A DNA stretch of 64,000 nt, taken from positions 2,109,501 to 2,173,500 of the forward strand of contig DATCMI010000001.1 in the NCBI GenBank assembly GCA_036563485.1. Direction: 5' to 3'. The notes beneath the pieces are model-generated. The model was not told where the DNA came from and did not search any database. It was given only the letters and a program-made list of their open reading frames with translations. Position numbers and translations under genes: made by a program. This document shows positions 28,218 through 40,478 of this stretch, piece after piece (within the stretch, counting starts at the first letter, position 1; the number at the start of each line of letters is the position of its first letter). Origin of the DNA: Sphingomicrobium sp. (lineage in GTDB: Bacteria; Pseudomonadota; Alphaproteobacteria; Sphingomonadales; Sphingomonadaceae).

Positions 28218-28529
28218 ATGCGGGGTGGGAACCGGATTTTCGGGATGATCAGGCGTTCGGCGATGCCGGCGCTGGCGTTGATCGTCGTCGGCACCTTTGC
28301 CGGTCACGCGGTTGCCGGGCCGAACGGCATCCTCGCCTGGGGCGGCTATCACCGGGCGCTCAAGGAGCGGCAGGCTGAGCTTGCGCAGCTCGAGGCGCAG
28401 AAGGCGCAGCTGAAGCATCGCTCGCAGCTGCTCGACCCGCGCAAGGCCGACCCGGACATGGCCGACGAGCTGGTGCGCAAGGACCTCGGCCTAGTGCGCG
28501 CCGACGAGGTGATCGTCCCCCTCAACTAA
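28218..28529 (+). CDS. ftsB: Septum formation initiator / FtsB-like cell division protein
   Basis: The 103-residue product has an N-terminal membrane segment (ALALIVVGTFAGHAV), then a periplasmic coiled coil (ALKERQAELAQLEAQKAQLK) and an end with ADELVRKDLGLVRADEVIV, typical of DivIC/FtsB. These proteins bridge FtsL and FtsQ in the divisome. Position behind eno supports this. An alternative start lies at 28245 (MIRRSAMPAL); neither has a strong ribosome site. Confidence 0.85.
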   Translation: MRGGNRIFGMIRRSAMPALALIVVGTFAGHAVAGPNGILAWGGYHRALKERQAELAQLEAQKAQLKHRSQLLDPRKADPDMADELVRKDLGLVRADEVIVPLN

Positions 28530-28583
28530 GCTGGCTGGTTGCCGCATGCCGCACCGCCACTTATAGGCGGGCGCGCTTCAGTC

Positions 28584-29650
28584 ATGAGAGAGATTGCCGT
28601 GGCGCGTTCCGCGAAGAAAAGTGCCGTTCCGCAAGCGTCCGAGACCCGCAACGAGGAGCGGCCGCCGCAGCCGCAGCGCTACGAAGCGTTGAAGGACGAG
28701 CTGCTCGCTCTCTACCGCGAGATGCTGCTGATCCGCCGCTTCGAGGAGCGGGCGGGGCAGCTCTACGGCCTCGGCCTCATCGGCGGCTTCTGCCACCTCT
28801 ACATCGGCCAGGAAGCGGTCGCGGTCGGGCTGCAGAGCGCGATGACGGTGGGCAAGGACAGCGTCATCACCGGCTATCGCGACCACGGGCACATGCTGGC
28901 GTACGGCATCGACCCCAAGGTCATCATGGCCGAGCTGACCGGCCGCGAAGCCGGCATTTCCAAGGGCAAGGGTGGCTCGATGCATATGTTCAGCGTCGAG
29001 CATGGCTTTTACGGCGGCCACGGCATCGTCGGCGCGCAGGTGCCGCTGGGCACCGGCCTCGCCTTCAAGCACAAATATAGCGAGGATGGCGGCGTGTGCC
29101 TCGCTTATATGGGCGACGGCGCGGTCAACCAGGGCCAGGTCTACGAGGCCTTCAACATGGCCAAGCTGTGGGACCTGCCGGTCATCTTCGCGATCGAGAA
29201 CAACCAATATGCGATGGGCACGAGCATCAAGCGCTCGTCCGCCGAGCCGGAGCTGTTCCGCCGCGGCCAGGCGCACCGCATCCCCGGCCTACAGGTCGAC
29301 GGCATGGACGTGCTCGCGGTGCGCGGCGCGGCGGAAGTGGCGCTCGAATGGACGCGGAGCGGCAAGGGCCCGATCATCATCGAGTTCCTGACCTATCGCT
29401 ATCGCGGCCATTCGATGTCCGACCCGGCCAAATACCGGACGCGCGAGGAAGTGCAGGACATGCGCGAGCACCGCGACCCGATCACTCATGCCGAGCGCGA
29501 GCTCATCGCCCTCGGTGTCAAGGAAGAAGAGCTCAAGGCAATCGACAAGGAAATCAAGGACGTGGTCGTGGGTGCTGCGAAGTTCGCTGAAGAAGCGCCG
29601 GAGCCGGGGCCCAGCGAACTTCATACCGACGTGCTGGTGGAGAGCTATTG

Positions 29651-29651
<1 letters not shown>
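28584..29651 (+). CDS. pdhA: Pyruvate dehydrogenase E1 component, alpha subunit
   Basis: Together with the beta subunit it decarboxylates pyruvate using thiamine diphosphate and feeds the lipoyl arms of the complex. Landmarks are [19 protein letters not shown], the TPP/Mg motif [17 protein letters not shown] ending in ENN, and the phosphorylation-loop-like [15 protein letters not shown]. The ATG at 28584 lacks a clear ribosome site; a GTG at 28599 preceded by GAGAGAG is an alternative start (MARSAKKS). The stop overlaps the pdhB start (TGATG), so the pair is coupled. Confidence 0.96.
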
Positions 29652-31057
<1,406 letters not shown>

Positions 31058-31130
31058 GCGTCGCCTAGACGCCGACCGCCAGATCGCGCTTGATGCGCTG
31101 CCTGCCGCCATTGGCCCGGCGATCGGCGCA

Positions 31131-31706
31131 TTGTGGGATCTCGATCTCGCCTTTGCCGACGTCATCTCCAGCAGCAGCGACCCGCGGCTGGGCGCCATAA
31201 GACTAGCCTGGTGGCGCGAGCAGCTTCAGCAGCTCGACGATCCCGAAGCCCCGCCGCCGGCCGAGCCGCGGCTGCAGGCCGCTGCGCGCGAGTTGGTGAG
31301 CCGCGGCATCAGCGGGCAGTCCCTGTCGTTCCTCGAAGATGCGTGGGAGCCGCTGCTCGAGCCATTTCCCTGGGACAGCCTGAGGGCAGGGGCTTTCCGG
31401 TTACGCGGGCGGCTGCTGTTCGGCTTTGCGGCGCGCCTGATGGGGGCCGACGAGAAAGACGCAGACCATGCCGGCGCGCTCTGGTCACTGCACGACGGCG
31501 CCACGCACTGCAGCGATAGCCCGTCGCGCGCCATGCTGGAGGCGGCGGCGCGCGAGCAGCTGCCTTATCTGCCGAACAAGGTGGAGCGCAGGTTCCGCCC
31601 GATCAGCGTGCTTGCGGCGCTCGCCGCCCATGACCTTCTAAAGGGCCCGCGCGGGCGGGGCAAAGCGGCGCTTGCGCATCGGCTGTTCGGCACCTTTCCG
31701 CGCTAG
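31131..31706 (+). CDS. Squalene/phytoene synthase-like protein, 5' end uncertain
   Basis: The translated region contains DVISSSSDPRLGAIRLAWWR, a helix typical of squalene/phytoene synthase-fold proteins, including NDUFAF6-like members that lack the metal-binding DxxxD motifs; I see no such motif here. At 191 residues it is shorter than true synthases. Protein-like sequence in the same frame continues upstream to about 31056 (DADRQIALDALPAAIGPAIG), overlapping the pdhB stop, but contains no ATG, GTG or TTG there, so the TTG at 31131 is only the first ordinary start codon. A rare start codon or loss of the original start is possible. Probably a non-catalytic or assembly-factor type protein. Confidence 0.65.
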   Translation: MWDLDLAFADVISSSSDPRLGAIRLAWWREQLQQLDDPEAPPPAEPRLQAAARELVSRGISGQSLSFLEDAWEPLLEPFPWDSLRAGAFRLRGRLLFGFAARLMGADEKDADHAGALWSLHDGATHCSDSPSRAMLEAAAREQLPYLPNKVERRFRPISVLAALAAHDLLKGPRGRGKAALAHRLFGTFPR

Positions 31707-31776
31707 TTGACAGGAACAGCTCCGAAACGGATGGATGCGGCCGTGCCGAATCTCCTTGAGTTGAAGGAGATTCCCA

Positions 31777-32268
31777 ATGTTTCGCTTCCTCGCAGGCGCC
31801 GCGTCCTGCTTCCTGCTGCTGACCGGCGCCTTCCTGTTCTGGCAGTCACGTGCCGAAAAAGCGCCCGGCCTGCCGCCGGCGCCGGCGCCGCGCGCCTACA
31901 CGGCGTCGCTCGTCAGCGGCCAGGAAGTGCTCGAAGCGCCGGAGGCGACGCCCAAGAGCCGCGAGCAGAAGCGTTTCAGCCGCGCCGACAAGAACAAGAA
32001 CGGGCGGATCGAAGCCGAAGAGCTGCTCGCCGCGCGGCGCAAGGCGTTCGCCAAGCTGGACGTGAACGGCAACGGCACCTTGTCGTTCGACGAATGGGCG
32101 GTGAAGACGATCACCAAGTTCAAGGGCGCCGATCGCGACCGCAGCGGCTGGCTGACGCCTGCGGAATATGCGACGACCGCGCCCAAACCCACCAAGCGGA
32201 AGAGCTGCAGCTGCGCGCCGACCTTCGCCTCGCGATCGGCTCCGGCTGCCGAGACCAGCGACGATTGA
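31777..32268 (+). CDS. Membrane-anchored EF-hand protein
   Basis: The 163-residue product has an N-terminal hydrophobic anchor or signal (residues 4-22), a Pro/Ala linker and three EF-hand loops: Asp71-Glu82 (DKNKNGRIEAEE), Asp95-Glu106 (DVNGNGTLSFDE) and a third at Asp119-Glu130 (DRDRSGWLTPAE) with a less typical seventh position. It ends with a Lys- and Cys-containing tail (KRKSCSCAPTF). The site AAGGAG precedes the ATG. It probably binds calcium in the periplasm; its partner is unknown. Confidence 0.85.
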   Translation: MFRFLAGAASCFLLLTGAFLFWQSRAEKAPGLPPAPAPRAYTASLVSGQEVLEAPEATPKSREQKRFSRADKNKNGRIEAEELLAARRKAFAKLDVNGNGTLSFDEWAVKTITKFKGADRDRSGWLTPAEYATTAPKPTKRKSCSCAPTFASRSAPAAETSDD

Positions 32269-32315
32269 GACCCGCCTCTCTTGCCTAACATAAATTAGGA
32301 TGTACGAGCGAGGCT

Positions 32316-32729
32316 GTGCTTAAGTCTTTGACATATACCAGCCTTGCCCGGCTCGACCTCGATACCGCCGACATTGAGGCGATCCACCGTACCGCCCGCG
32401 ACCTCAATGCCCTGGACGCCATCACCGGGCTGCTGATCTTCAACGGAACGCACTTCCTGCAGATCGTCGAGGGCACGGCGCCGCGCCTCGACAGCCTGCT
32501 TGCGCGGTTCCGCGCCGACCCGCGCCACAGCGGCCTGGAGATCAGGGAAGAGCGGCGGATCGACCAGCGCAGCTTCCCCGGCTGGTCGATGGAGCTGGTA
32601 CGTGTGAGCGCGAGCTATTTCGAAGCGCGCGAGACGGTGGCGGAGCGGATCCCGGTGGCGACGTCGAGCGACGTGCGCGACCGGATCATCAGGATGACGG
32701 AGGCGATCTCCGGAACCGTGGCGCTTTAA
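32316..32729 (+). CDS. Stand-alone BLUF blue-light photoreceptor
   Basis: BLUF proteins bind FAD and sense blue light through a hydrogen-bond switch. All key residues are present with the canonical spacing: Tyr7 in LTYTS, Asn31, Gln49 in FLQIVEG, Trp90 and Met92 in FPGWSMEL. The 137-residue protein has no output domain beyond a short C-terminal helix, so it must signal by protein contact. The start is a GTG. It lies alone; no GGDEF/EAL or anti-sigma gene is adjacent to suggest a partner. Confidence 0.92.
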   Translation: MLKSLTYTSLARLDLDTADIEAIHRTARDLNALDAITGLLIFNGTHFLQIVEGTAPRLDSLLARFRADPRHSGLEIREERRIDQRSFPGWSMELVRVSASYFEARETVAERIPVATSSDVRDRIIRMTEAISGTVAL

Positions 32730-32749
32730 GCGGCGGCGACGAGCATCGA

Positions 32750-33334
32750 CTAAGCGTAGACGGTCCCCGCGGGATCATCGATCCGTTCACCGGGGACGAC
32801 ATAGTCGGCGATGAGGTGGACGCGCCCTTGCTCGCTCAAGTTGCGAACTTCGTGCGGCTGCCGGTTGTTGATTTCCCAGATTTCCCCCGCCGCGAAGTGA
32901 TGCTTGCGATCGCCGACATAGAATTCGACGAGGGGGTTGGTGGTGACCGCCAGATGGTGCCGGTGGGAGCGCGCCAGCGACTCTCCGCCGTCGCGGTGGC
33001 GCGGAATGGCGCCGCCGGGAACGAGGCGGGTGAGAATGATCCGGACGAAATAGCCCGGCTTGTCGCTGACCGGCGGATAGTCGCCGCGGATGAGATCGAG
33101 GGCAGGGCGGAGCGCCGGCTCAAGCGCGGCAAGGCGCGGCCACTCCGTGGGATCCGTGTGGCGGGAGTCCTCGTCGAAGAGGAGCGGGATCGTCTCGGTG
33201 GCGGAATGAACCTTAAACTGCTGCTGCCGCTTCTGGTACTCGCCCCAGGCGTCCTCGCCGAGCGCGTCGATGGCATCGGCGAGCGGCTTGGGGTCAACGG
33301 CGCCTAGCCGGCGGCACAGGCCATCGAAGTGCAT
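32750..33334 (-). CDS. Aspartyl/asparaginyl beta-hydroxylase family protein
   Basis: The 194-residue protein shows the double-stranded beta-helix iron motifs of this Fe(II)/2-oxoglutarate family: RHRDGGESLARSHRHHLAV, a central GEIWEINNRQPHEVRN and the second His in RVHLIADYV. The family hydroxylates Asp/Asn in proteins or free substrates. The target here is not known. The gene faces the BLUF gene tail to tail and diverges from a sulfotransferase-like gene, whose open frame overlaps its start by six bases. Confidence 0.85.
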   Translation of the reverse strand: MHFDGLCRRLGAVDPKPLADAIDALGEDAWGEYQKRQQQFKVHSATETIPLLFDEDSRHTDPTEWPRLAALEPALRPALDLIRGDYPPVSDKPGYFVRIILTRLVPGGAIPRHRDGGESLARSHRHHLAVTTNPLVEFYVGDRKHHFAAGEIWEINNRQPHEVRNLSEQGRVHLIADYVVPGERIDDPAGTVYA

Positions 33335-33484
33335 AAAGTCGACTCTTTGCTGATGGGCGGCAAGCGCCTCAAAAGGATGCGCTTTCGCACGGCATCTTAC
33401 CGGGCGCGCAAGCGCTGCGCAACGCGCCGGTCAGAGCGCCGGTCCGAATGGACGGTGGTTCAAGCGGATGCTAGCCGCGCCGCC

Positions 33485-34186
33485 ATGATCGTCACCGACC
33501 GAATGGTGTTCCTGCACCTGCAAAAGAGCGGCGGGACCTTCCTCAACAAGATGCTCGAACATTGCGTTCCGGCCGCTCGGCGGATCGGATATCACCTCCC
33601 GTATCGCGAGGTTCCTGACGAGGGGCGGCACTTGCCGGTGGTCGGGACAGTCCGCAGCCCGTGGGCCTTTTACGTCTCCTGGTTTCATTTCCAGCTTGGC
33701 TTGCCAAAGCCCAATCCGCTGTTCGTGATCGTGTCCGACGCAGGCGTGCTGAATTTCGATGCGACAATTCGAAACCTCGTCGCCCTGGGATCCGACGAGC
33801 AGCGGCTGGCGCGGCTCGAGGCTGCGCTTCCGGAGCAATATCAACGCGGCGGCATCAATCTGATCAAGGCCGACATAGCCGACCTGCGGCGCTGGGACGG
33901 TGGCTTCTACAGCTTCCTTTATGACCGGCTCTATTCCGGAGCAGCCGACCCGGTGATCGTCCTCACCGAGCAGTTACGAAGCGACATCAAGCCAGTGCTC
34001 GAGCGGCTTGGCCATTTGCCCGACGCCTGCATCAGCAGCTTCCTTGCCGACGCGCCGCCCTTCAACGTTTCGAAGCACGGTGCCCCGGCCGCTTATTACG
34101 ACCAGGCCCTTGCGGAGCTAGTTGGACAGCGCGACCGGATCGTTGTCGAGCGGCACGGCTACACCTTCGGTGCCGATCTCTCCTGA
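33485..34186 (+). CDS. Sulfotransferase-like protein
   Basis: The 233-residue product has a PAPS-binding-like loop near the N-terminus ([18 protein letters not shown]) and a second motif [16 protein letters not shown], which together suggest the carbohydrate or protein sulfotransferase fold. The frame is open from 33329, but upstream sequence is Arg-rich and not protein-like, so the ATG at 33485 is preferred despite a weak ribosome site. The 3' end overlaps trmFO on the other strand by 69 bases. Substrate unknown; possibly a surface polysaccharide. Confidence 0.7.
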   Translation: MIVTDRMVFLHLQKSGGTFLNKMLEHCVPAARRIGYHLPYREVPDEGRHLPVVGTVRSPWAFYVSWFHFQLGLPKPNPLFVIVSDAGVLNFDATIRNLVALGSDEQRLARLEAALPEQYQRGGINLIKADIADLRRWDGGFYSFLYDRLYSGAADPVIVLTEQLRSDIKPVLERLGHLPDACISSFLADAPPFNVSKHGAPAAYYDQALAELVGQRDRIVVERHGYTFGADLS

Positions 34187-35503
34187 GCCCAGCCAACGGG
34201 CCAGCGCCGCCCGGGCGCGGTCCGTGTAGGCTTTCTTGCGGTCGGCCTTGCGGAAGCGCTGGGGTAGCGGCGGCATCAGGCCGAAGTTGACGTTCATCGG
34301 CTGGAAGGTCTCGACGTCGGCGCCACCGGTGATGTGGCCAAGGAGAGCGCCCAAGGCGGTTTCGACCGGCGGCGGCGCTAGCGTTTGGCCAGCCAGTTCC
34401 GCCGCGGCGAAGCGGGCGGCAAGGATGCCGATGGCGGCGCTTTCGACATAGCCTTCGCAGCCGGTAATCTGGCCAGCGAAGCGGATCCAAGGTTTCGACT
34501 TCAGGCGAAGTTCGCCGTCCAGCAGCTTGGGCGAGTTGATGAAGCTGTTGCGGTGAATGCCGCCGAGGCGCGCGAACTCGGCATTTTCAAGACCCGGAAT
34601 GGTGCGGAAGATGCGCACCTGCTCGCCATGCTTCAGCTTGGTCTGGAAGCCGACCATGTTCCACAAGGTGCCGAGCGCATTGTCTTGGCGCAGCTGGACG
34701 CAGGCATAGGGCCAGCGTCCGGTTTTCGGATTGTCGAGGCCGACGCCCTTCATCGGCCCGTAGCGCAAGGTTTCGCGTCCGCGCTCGGCCATGACTTCGA
34801 TCGGCATGCAGCCTTCGAAGTAGGGCGTGTCCTTCTCCCAATCCTTGAACTCGGTTTTCTCGCCGGCATTCAGCGCGGCGACGAAATCCTCATATTGCGC
34901 CTTGTCGAGCGGGCAGTTGATGTAGTCCTTCCCGCCCTTGTCCCAGCGCGCCGCCATCCAGGCGACGTCCATGTCGATGCTGTCGCGGTGGACGATCGGC
35001 GCAATGGCGTCGAAGAAGGCGAGGGCGTCCTGGCCGGTTTCCGCGGCGATACTCTCGGCGAGCCTGGAGCCGGTGAGCGGGCCGGTGGCGATGATCGTCG
35101 GGTGATCGGGCAAGGCGTCGATCCGTTCGCGGACGACGGTGATATTGGGGTGCCGCTCGATGGTGCGGGTGACTTCGGAAGCGAAGGCCTCGCGGTCGAC
35201 CGCGAGCGCTGAGCCGGCAGGCACCCGATGCTTGTCGCCGGCGCTCATGATCAGGGAGCCGAGCGCGCGCATTTCCTGATGGAGCAAGCCGACCGCGTTG
35301 TTTTCCGGATCGTCCGAGCGGAAGCTGTTGGAGCAGACCATTTCGGCGAGGCGGTCGCTTTCGTGTGCCGGCGTCATGTCGCCGCCGCCGCGCATCTCGC
35401 TGAGGCGCACGCGGTAGCCGGCCTCGGCAAGCTGCCAGGCGGCTTCGGAGCCGGCGAGGCCGCCGCCGATGATGTGGATGTCGAACGACATGAGGGCGCC
35501 CAT
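34118..35503 (-). CDS. trmFO: Methylenetetrahydrofolate-tRNA (uracil-5-)-methyltransferase
   Basis: TrmFO makes m5U54 in tRNA using methylene-THF and FAD. Landmarks are the FAD fold [20 protein letters not shown], the conserved [17 protein letters not shown], the catalytic Cys region [17 protein letters not shown] and TPNTG-like [16 protein letters not shown], and a C-terminal [18 protein letters not shown] lies five bases before the ATG at 35503 (MGALMSFDI); the ATG at 35491 is the alternative. The open frame continues to 36031 through repeat sequence and is not coding. Length (~461 residues) fits. Confidence 0.95.
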   Translation of the reverse strand: MGALMSFDIHIIGGGLAGSEAAWQLAEAGYRVRLSEMRGGGDMTPAHESDRLAEMVCSNSFRSDDPENNAVGLLHQEMRALGSLIMSAGDKHRVPAGSALAVDREAFASEVTRTIERHPNITVVRERIDALPDHPTIIATGPLTGSRLAESIAAETGQDALAFFDAIAPIVHRDSIDMDVAWMAARWDKGGKDYINCPLDKAQYEDFVAALNAGEKTEFKDWEKDTPYFEGCMPIEVMAERGRETLRYGPMKGVGLDNPKTGRWPYACVQLRQDNALGTLWNMVGFQTKLKHGEQVRIFRTIPGLENAEFARLGGIHRNSFINSPKLLDGELRLKSKPWIRFAGQITGCEGYVESAAIGILAARFAAAELAGQTLAPPPVETALGALLGHITGGADVETFQPMNVNFGLMPPLPQRFRKADRKKAYTDRARAALARWLGSGEIGTEGVAVPLDNDPVALSN

Positions 35504-35520
35504 AGCCGCCTCAGTCTGAT

Positions 35521-35601
35521 CCGTCATGCCGGGCTTGACCCGGCATCCGCCTTTTCCCCAATCGCGGGAGGAAAGCAGACCCCGGATCAAGTCCGGGGTG
35601 A
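35521..35601. repeat. Sphingomonad palindromic (REP-like) repeat pair
   Basis: Two hairpins: ATGCCGGG-CTTGA-CCCGGCAT and CCCCGGA-TCAAG-TCCGGGG, separated by about 35 bases and framed by GTCATGCC and GGGTGACG. This is a common alphaproteobacterial repeat type. It fills the gap between the divergent trmFO and DUF488 genes. Confidence 0.75.
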
Positions 35602-35611
35602 CGAGGCAAGA

Positions 35612-36043
35612 ATGCGCATCTTCACCATCGGGTATGAGGGAACGACGGTCGCCGAGTTCCTCGCGGCGCTCACCGCGGCGAAGGTCGAGCGGGTGATCGA
35701 CGTGCGGGCGCTGCCGCTTTCGCGCAGGCCCGGCTTTTCGAAGAGCGCGCTGCGCGGTGCGCTCAAGGAGGCTGGGATCGAATATGCGCACCTCAAGGCG
35801 CTGGGCACGCCGGCCGACGGGCGGGCGGCGGCGCGGGCGGGGCGGCATGCCGACTTGGAGCGGATCTATGCCGGGCAACTGGAGCTGCCGGAGGCGATTG
35901 CGCAGGGTGCGCAGATGATCGAGCTCGTGAAGGAGCGGCCCAGCGCCTTGCTGTGCTACGAGCGCGAGCCGGCGCATTGCCACCGCATGCTGTTGATCAA
36001 TGCGGTCGCGCCTGACGCCGAGGTCGTGCACCTCTACACATGA
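35612..36043 (+). CDS. DUF488 family protein
   Basis: The 143-residue product begins [20 protein letters not shown] and contains [30 protein letters not shown] and [16 protein letters not shown], all diagnostic of DUF488. The conserved Cys-His-Arg motif suggests a catalytic or metal role, but no activity is established. GAGG precedes the ATG. The start lies directly after the REP-like repeat. Confidence 0.9.
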   Translation: MRIFTIGYEGTTVAEFLAALTAAKVERVIDVRALPLSRRPGFSKSALRGALKEAGIEYAHLKALGTPADGRAAARAGRHADLERIYAGQLELPEAIAQGAQMIELVKERPSALLCYEREPAHCHRMLLINAVAPDAEVVHLYT

Positions 36044-36062
36044 CTACGGTAGATCAGCTGTA

Positions 36063-36087
36063 GGAACTGCCGCCCGTTCAGGCGGTT
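36063..36087 (+). promoter_or_regulatory. EcfG-type general stress promoter (GGAAC-N17-GTT)
   Basis: GGAAC at 36063-36067 and GTT at 36085-36087 are 17 bases apart, 38 bases upstream of the DUF4142 lipoprotein start. Confidence 0.55.
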
Positions 36088-36125
36088 ACCCTTGCGCAAC
36101 AATCGCGAAAACAAGGGAGATCGAG

Positions 36126-36716
36126 ATGAAGAAATTTGCCATGCTGGTTGGCGGGGCGCTCGCGCTTGCTGCCTGTTCGACGACACCGCAGACCGCCGCG
36201 CCAGTCGACCTTACGAACCCGATGATGGCGCCGGGCTATCTCGCGATGGCGGCGAGCAGCGACATGTTCGAGATGCAATCGGCGCAGCTGGCGCACCAGA
36301 TGACGCAGAATCCGGCGATCCATAGTTTCGCGTCGATGCTGCAGACGGATCATACCCAATCGACGCAGATGCTGATGGCGACGGCCCAGGCCGCGCGGAT
36401 CACACCGCCTGCGCCGACGCTGATGCCGCAGCACCAGGCGCTGCTCGACCAGCTGCGCGCCGCGGGTACAGGCTATGCGTTCGACCAGGCGTTCAAGGAC
36501 GTTCAGGTCCAGGCGCACCAGCAGGCGCTCGGCCTTCACCAGGGCTATGCGACGGGCGGCGACGTGCCGGCGCTGCGCACGACCGCGGGACAGATCGTGC
36601 CCGTGATCCAGAAGCACCTGAACATGGCGCAGTCGATGAGCGTGATGGCGCCGCCGCCGCCGCCCGCTCCGCAGATGACCCCGCCATCGACTCGCGGCGC
36701 CGGTGAACGCGGCTAA
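36126..36716 (+). CDS. DUF4142 lipoprotein
   Basis: The 196-residue product has a lipoprotein signal (MKKFAMLVGGALALAAC, lipid Cys17) and a four-helix DUF4142 region with YLAMAASSDMFEMQSAQLA and FASMLQTDHTQSTQMLM; the family has a ferritin-like fold of unknown activity, often linked with stress. It ends in a Pro-rich tail. The site AGGGAGA precedes the ATG, an EcfG-type box lies upstream and a strong terminator downstream, so it is a single-gene transcript. Confidence 0.85.
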   Translation: MKKFAMLVGGALALAACSTTPQTAAPVDLTNPMMAPGYLAMAASSDMFEMQSAQLAHQMTQNPAIHSFASMLQTDHTQSTQMLMATAQAARITPPAPTLMPQHQALLDQLRAAGTGYAFDQAFKDVQVQAHQQALGLHQGYATGGDVPALRTTAGQIVPVIQKHLNMAQSMSVMAPPPPPAPQMTPPSTRGAGERG

Positions 36717-36737
36717 GGTTTAAGCCCCGACGAGAAA

Positions 36738-36766
36738 GGGCCCGGCTCATCACCGGGCCCTTTTTT
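36738..36766 (+). terminator. Rho-independent terminator
   Basis: Stem GGGCCCGG (36738-36745), loop CTCATCA, stem CCGGGCCC (36753-36760) and six T residues. It closes the DUF4142 gene and may also serve the convergent gene ending at 36786. Confidence 0.9.
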
Positions 36767-36785
36767 GTTGGGGTTGCAGGGCAGC

Positions 36786-37268
36786 TCAGACGGTCGGCAG
36801 TTCGGCGGCCTGGGTCGCATTCTCGATCAAGGCTTCGATGTCGGGCACGGGACGGCCGCTCATCTCCTTGTTGATCGTGCAGATCACGCGCTTTTCGACT
36901 TCCTTGTGGAGCTCCTTGCGAAGCACGCCGAGCGCCTTGGGCGGGGCGACGATCGCTAGCGCCTCGAAATCGTTGCGAAGAACCCTCTTCTTGAGCTCTT
37001 CGGCCGCTTCCTTGATCCAGCGGTCTTCCTCCTGCTGGTGGAAGTCGGTTTCGCTATAGGCGGGCCGGTGGACGTCGGCGCCGCCCGACGCGCCGGCGGC
37101 CGCAGCGGTGCCGGGCGCATCGGTCCTCAGCTCGCGGTCCTTATAGTCTTCCCGTTCGTCATGCGCCTCGGTGCGCAGATCGATCTGCTGCGCGTCCCCT
37201 TCGTTGCGGAAGAACAGCATCTTGCGACCGTCGGCGACCAGCACGAGCGCATTGTGGGGAAGGGGCAT
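36786..37268 (-). CDS. Host attachment protein family (baeRF-like)
   Basis: The 160-residue product starts MPLPHNALVLVADGRKMLFF and contains FEALAIVAPPKALGVLRKEL and the C-terminal GRPVPDIEALIENA, the pattern of the host-attachment/AtsA family, which structurally resembles the peptide-release-factor-like baeRF group. The open frame upstream is not family-like; AGGAG in front of 37268 supports the start. A near-match to an EcfG promoter (GCAAC-N17-GTT on the minus strand, 37299-37323) lies upstream. Confidence 0.8.
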   Translation of the reverse strand: MPLPHNALVLVADGRKMLFFRNEGDAQQIDLRTEAHDEREDYKDRELRTDAPGTAAAAGASGGADVHRPAYSETDFHQQEEDRWIKEAAEELKKRVLRNDFEALAIVAPPKALGVLRKELHKEVEKRVICTINKEMSGRPVPDIEALIENATQAAELPTV

Positions 37269-37367
37269 CGATTTCTCCTTTTCTGGTTCGAACAAGAGAA
37301 CGCCGATGCCCGCGCCCGGTTGCCGATAAACCGGTCCAGCCATGCCCCCGGCATGGCCGGCTGCGGT

Positions 37368-40205
<2,838 letters not shown>

Positions 40206-40401
40206 GAAATGGTCCTGTCTTTTGGGTGCGCGAATGGGAAGGCGGCATGTGCCGCGCCCCCCGCTTCCTACCTAGGGCATGGGACCGCCTAGCGCCACCC
40301 CGCGCGCGTGCGCACGCGAGGGCATCTGTGGAAAACGGCTAAAGTTCCGCGGAAGCTGGTCGGTTCGGCCGCGCCGCGGGCGCTGTGCCGTTTCGGGATG
40401 G

Positions 40402-40416
40402 TTAACGAATTCTTAC
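40402..40416 (+). promoter_or_regulatory. CtrA-box-like site
   Basis: TTAA-N7-TTAC, one base off the CtrA consensus TTAA-N7-TTAA, with another TTAA directly after (40417-40420). It lies 63 bases upstream of the kinase start. Confidence 0.35.
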
Positions 40417-40478
40417 TTAAGCTGGATTGAACAGGTGCGTAGAGACGGCGAACTTGCCTGAAGAGGATATGAGTTCGC

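Noticed and set aside
34118-36031. 637-codon extension of trmFO
   Set aside because: The upstream part reads through a REP-like repeat and antisense to the DUF488 gene; TrmFO starts at 35503 or 35491.
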